Assembly (NCBI GenBank): GCA_003251535.1
Contig: QKFD01000040.1
Coordinates: 27,390-91,389, forward strand
DNA length: 64,000 bases
Source: Chromatiales bacterium
GTDB taxonomy: Bacteria; Pseudomonadota; Gammaproteobacteria; Thiohalomonadales; Thiohalomonadaceae
Direction of reading: 5' to 3'
Shown here piece after piece: positions 63,846 through 64,000 of this stretch. Each line of letters starts with the position of its first letter. Position 1 is the stretch's first letter. The translations under genes and the position numbers were made by a program. Under the pieces are notes generated by a model. That model searched no databases and was not told where the DNA came from. It saw nothing but the letters and a program-made list of their open reading frames with translations.

Positions 63846-64000
63846 ACTGGTGGCGCTGGGACCGATCAAATTTTGACCAATCTGCTTTACAAGTGCGAGC
63901 GCCACCGCCGGTCGGGTCCGACCCCCAACCGGAGGGCAATGGTGGTGAAGAGGCGCGGAGCGGCTAGTGAACGGCGCGGGAGGGCGGGTAGCCGAGCAGG
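63846..64000. other. Flank of the CRISPR unit with inverted repeats
   Basis: Directly after the second repeat a perfect 9-bp inverted repeat GGTGGCGCT (63849-63857) and AGCGCCACC (63898-63906) encloses an AT-rich 40-base stretch, followed by GGTCGG-GT-CCGACC (63910-63923). On the minus strand this is the leader side of the array, but it does not look like a typical long AT-rich leader. No gene is credible before the window end. Confidence 0.4.

Noticed and set aside
63570..63905. Minus-strand 111-codon frame with the repeated peptide VHRHVGGLED
   Set aside because: The repeated peptide is simply the translation of the two CRISPR repeats; no start signal or family support.

Overview
The window is a dense chromosomal segment of a GC-rich, motile, Gram-negative gammaproteobacterium. 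The evidence is gene order typical of that class: dnaX-ybaB-recR; suhB/trmJ-cysE-isc; ndk-rlmN-pilW-rodZ-ispG-hisS-yfgM-bamB-der. It also has a flagellar motor and anti-sigma-28 genes, lipoproteins, a FadL porin, and FNR-type boxes that point to life with variable oxygen. I cannot name the genus. Almost everything is housekeeping; the accessory material is concentrated in 43.7-44.5 kb and 55.3-64.0 kb.

Layout. 0-2.6 kb: 3' part of dnaX (with a run of ten G and a hairpin at the gamma/tau boundary), ybaB, recR. 2.6-8.7 kb: an HDOD signalling protein, motA-motB, and a CBS histidine kinase with a double-receiver regulator. 9-17.7 kb: a phospholipid-type methyltransferase, a PilB/GspE-like ATPase, cheV-cheR, and divergent flgA plus flgM-flgN behind a near-consensus sigma-28 promoter, then an AraC regulator with a secreted PEBP protein. 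17.7-27.2 kb: suhB, trmJ, cysE and a complete ISC iron-sulfur operon (iscR, a second cysteine desulfurase, iscS, iscU, iscA, hscB, hscA, fdx, iscX). 27.3-36.8 kb: ndk to der. 36.9-41.5 kb: a TetR-controlled ABC export cluster, and uppP. 41.6-48.8 kb: a FadL porin, a free-standing CZB protein, thiL, a YoaA/DinG helicase, tsaB. 49-52.4 kb: hcp and its reductase, divergent from a DUF2267 gene across a consensus FNR box. 52.5-55.3 kb: tRNA-Ala(GGC) with a clear terminator, an L,D-transpeptidase and a Tat-exported M15-type peptidase.

55.3-61.3 kb holds the most unusual system: four minus-strand genes, three of the junctions translationally coupled or nearly so. They encode a MoxR/RavA-type AAA+ ATPase, a 143-aa protein, a 600-aa protein with a degenerate vWA-like region followed by a beta-rich region, and an 863-aa protein with a helical solenoid and a beta-propeller-like C-terminus. 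This matches the MoxR-vWA-beta-propeller (bpX) ternary systems predicted by comparative genomics to act in biological conflict; no member I know of has a biochemical function.

The last 1.2 kb is a decayed accessory junction: a broken IS110-type transposase, a lower-GC orphan reading frame, and a two-repeat type I-F CRISPR unit (28-nt repeats, 32-nt spacer) with no cas genes inside the window.
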